Positions 19,884 to 21,054 of a stretch of DNA of 21,054 nt are shown one piece after another. How positions within the stretch are numbered: position 1 is the first letter of the stretch; each line of letters opens with the position of its first letter. Made by a program: the position numbers and the translations under genes. The DNA is from a virus: positions 1 to 21,054 of IMG/VR virus record IMGVR_UViG_3300042691_044527. One strand, written 5' to 3'. The notes below the pieces were generated by a model. The model was not told the origin of the DNA and ran no database searches. It saw only the letters and a list, made by a program, of their open reading frames with translations.

Positions 19884-20411
19884 ATGAATATAGCGCTTAT
19901 TGGTAACGGAAATGTATCACAAGCACTTGTTCCAATTATCCTTAATAAAAATAATAAACTATTTTTATTTAAAAGGGGTAATGGATTTTTTGAAGATCAA
20001 GTATTTGATAAAGTTTATAATGATTTTTTTTCTGTCTCTTCTTTAAAAAATATTGATGTTGTTATTGATATGCTAGGAACAAATGATGAAGCTATCCAAA
20101 TTTCAAGAAAAATAATAAAAGATTCTTTATCAAATAATAAATATGTTATTACTTGTAATAAAAAATTAATGAGCAGGTATGGTGCAGAACTTTGTGATCA
20201 TGCAAAGAATACAAATGGTCATCTTTACATAAACTCATTAGTTGCCTCTTCAGTTTACTACAAAAAATATCCAGTATATTTATCAATAGATAATTTTAAA
20301 GAAATCAGTAAGAATAAAGATATATTTTTTTATCGTGGCGCTGGTCCACATGAAACGGCACTATCAATATATGATGAAATAATTAGAATAGGTAAAATAC
20401 ATAATGAATAG
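19884..20411 (+). CDS. Shrunken homoserine-dehydrogenase-like protein
   Basis: A 175-residue protein. Residues 1-20 (MNIALIGNGNVSQALVPIIL) are a GxGxxx nucleotide-binding start. VITCNKKLMSRYGAELCDHA follows, which matches the ANK...HG segment that closes the coenzyme domain of homoserine dehydrogenase. The end has FYRGAGPHETALSIYDEI, matching the GAGxxxTAxAVxxDL block that in normal enzymes lies after the catalytic domain. The catalytic domain of about 150-200 residues between these blocks is nearly gone, so ordinary homoserine dehydrogenase chemistry is unlikely. It may be a coenzyme-binding or subunit-like remnant with a new role. It overlaps the next gene by eight bases. Confidence 0.65.
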   Translation: MNIALIGNGNVSQALVPIILNKNNKLFLFKRGNGFFEDQVFDKVYNDFFSVSSLKNIDVVIDMLGTNDEAIQISRKIIKDSLSNNKYVITCNKKLMSRYGAELCDHAKNTNGHLYINSLVASSVYYKKYPVYLSIDNFKEISKNKDIFFYRGAGPHETALSIYDEIIRIGKIHNE

Positions 20412-20982
20412 TAAAGAGCTAGCTCCTGGAATAGAGTTATGGGAAAACTTTTTAACAGAAGAAGAGCATTTGTTTTTGATTAATACTTGTAGGTCTTTAA
20501 CTCAGGAAGATTGGGAAAAAACATTTAAGAAGCAGTTTGATTATAACATCAATAGAGACGGCAAAGAGCCAGATAGTGATTGGAAGGATAGAATATTTGA
20601 GTTTCCTAAAGATCATCCAGTAATTATTTCTATCAATGAAAAGATTCGCAATTTTGTTGTCTCAGAAGGAGAGTACCCTGGATTACTGTGTAGAGCACAA
20701 AGACATTATCCAGGATCTTTTTTAAAAGAACACTATGATGCTGTTCAAAGTAATTCTTTGTCTCACGCTTTAGTTTTATATCTTAATGATGATTATTCTG
20801 GCGGAGAGCTTTATTTTAAAAAGTTTAATATTGAATTTAACCCACCCGTAAGATCTTTAATAAAGTTTCCATCAACTGAAGACTACATGCATGGTATAAA
20901 CATGGTTAATGATGGTCCAGACAGATTCGTGTTAACCAGTTTTGTTTGGAATAATGAGCAGTCAGCAAAAACTGGAAGATAG
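20404..20982 (+). CDS. Prolyl-4-hydroxylase-like Fe(II)/2-oxoglutarate oxygenase
   Basis: A 192-residue enzyme. Iron ligands His110-x-Asp112 are in LKEHYDA, the distal His163 is in DYMHGINM, and Arg174 in DRFVLTSF is the 2-oxoglutarate anchor. The block SLSHALVLYLNDDYSGGELYF is typical of the P4Hc family, which includes many cyanophage and host hydroxylases. It likely hydroxylates a protein or small substrate. Length is near the family norm. It starts inside the end of the previous gene and ends four bases before the tRNA that faces it. Confidence 0.88.
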   Translation: MNSKELAPGIELWENFLTEEEHLFLINTCRSLTQEDWEKTFKKQFDYNINRDGKEPDSDWKDRIFEFPKDHPVIISINEKIRNFVVSEGEYPGLLCRAQRHYPGSFLKEHYDAVQSNSLSHALVLYLNDDYSGGELYFKKFNIEFNPPVRSLIKFPSTEDYMHGINMVNDGPDRFVLTSFVWNNEQSAKTGR

Positions 20983-20985
20983 TTG

Positions 20986-21054
20986 TACCCCTAGTTGGAT
21001 TTGAACCAACGCTTGGACGATTTTAAGTCGTCTGCCTCTACCGCTGGGCTATAG
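20986..21054 (-). tRNA. tRNA with anticodon UAA (Leu by codon), short variable arm, truncated by window edge
   Basis: The 3' 69 bases of a leftward tRNA: anticodon stem GACGA/TCGTC with loop CTTAAAA (TAA), variable region CAAGC (5 bases), T arm GTTGG-TTCAAAT-CCAAC, and 3' acceptor TAGGGGT with discriminator A. The visible CTA at the edge pairs with TAG, and four 5' bases (expected ACCC) lie outside. CCA is not encoded. Leucine tRNAs normally have a long variable arm; this one does not. Confidence 0.85.

Noticed and set aside
1-21054. CRISPR arrays, insertion sequences or long repeats
   Set aside because: No regularly spaced repeats, transposase motifs or terminal inverted repeats were found by eye.

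Overview
The window is best read as about 21 kb of a large, AT-rich double-stranded DNA phage that infects an actinobacterium. No terminase, capsid, portal or polymerase gene lies inside, so the phage call rests on other signs. These are a CHAP endolysin next to small membrane proteins, a second holin-like protein, a WhiB-family regulator, phage-type modular proteins, dense short overlapping genes and a run of tRNA genes. The actinobacterial host is suggested by the WhiB protein, a DUF7455-like zinc protein, and an AhpC/AhpD pair of mycobacterial type. A sunlit, probably freshwater habitat is only an inference, from the AT-richness and the oxidative and UV stress genes.

Layout. 1-2029: end of a large acidic protein, then a lysis region (small membrane protein, lipoprotein, two-TM holin candidate, endolysin). 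2035-3650: a proteasome-like Ntn-hydrolase, a small conserved protein and a secreted subtilase, closed by a strong terminator. 3701-9195: a long rightward run with a NodU/TobZ carbamoyltransferase, FmdB-like zinc ribbon, TauD/clavaminate-synthase-like oxygenase, DUF7455-like protein, thioredoxin, a DUF2493/SLOG-like protein, WhiB and a pyrimidine-dimer glycosylase family member. 9205-12589: a membrane-anchored protein, two tandem luciferase-like monooxygenase paralogs, a GMP reductase/IMP dehydrogenase and a holin-like protein. 12637-15320: three different glycosyltransferases and a methyltransferase. 15349-16905: phage-type modular proteins, a DUF2061 membrane protein and a hidden 46-residue gene.

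The strand then switches. From 18888 leftward runs a tRNA-Asn, tRNA-Asp, tRNA-Glu, ahpC, ahpD, tRNA-Thr, hsp20 cluster. From 18901 rightward come an alpha/beta hydrolase, a shrunken homoserine-dehydrogenase-like protein and a prolyl-4-hydroxylase-like oxygenase. A small leftward gene lies between the first two, and a leftward tRNA with anticodon UAA runs off the right edge.

Two themes stand out. First, many genes start 5 to 9 bases after a TATAAT-like -10 box, usually of the extended TGn type, which implies leaderless mRNAs; this corrects several start sites. Second, the cargo is rich in redox and stress functions (AhpC, AhpD, thioredoxin, Hsp20, WhiB, flavin- and iron-dependent oxygenases, UV-lesion glycosylase) and in surface- or glycan-modifying enzymes. 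All functional assignments come from motif reading without database searches.
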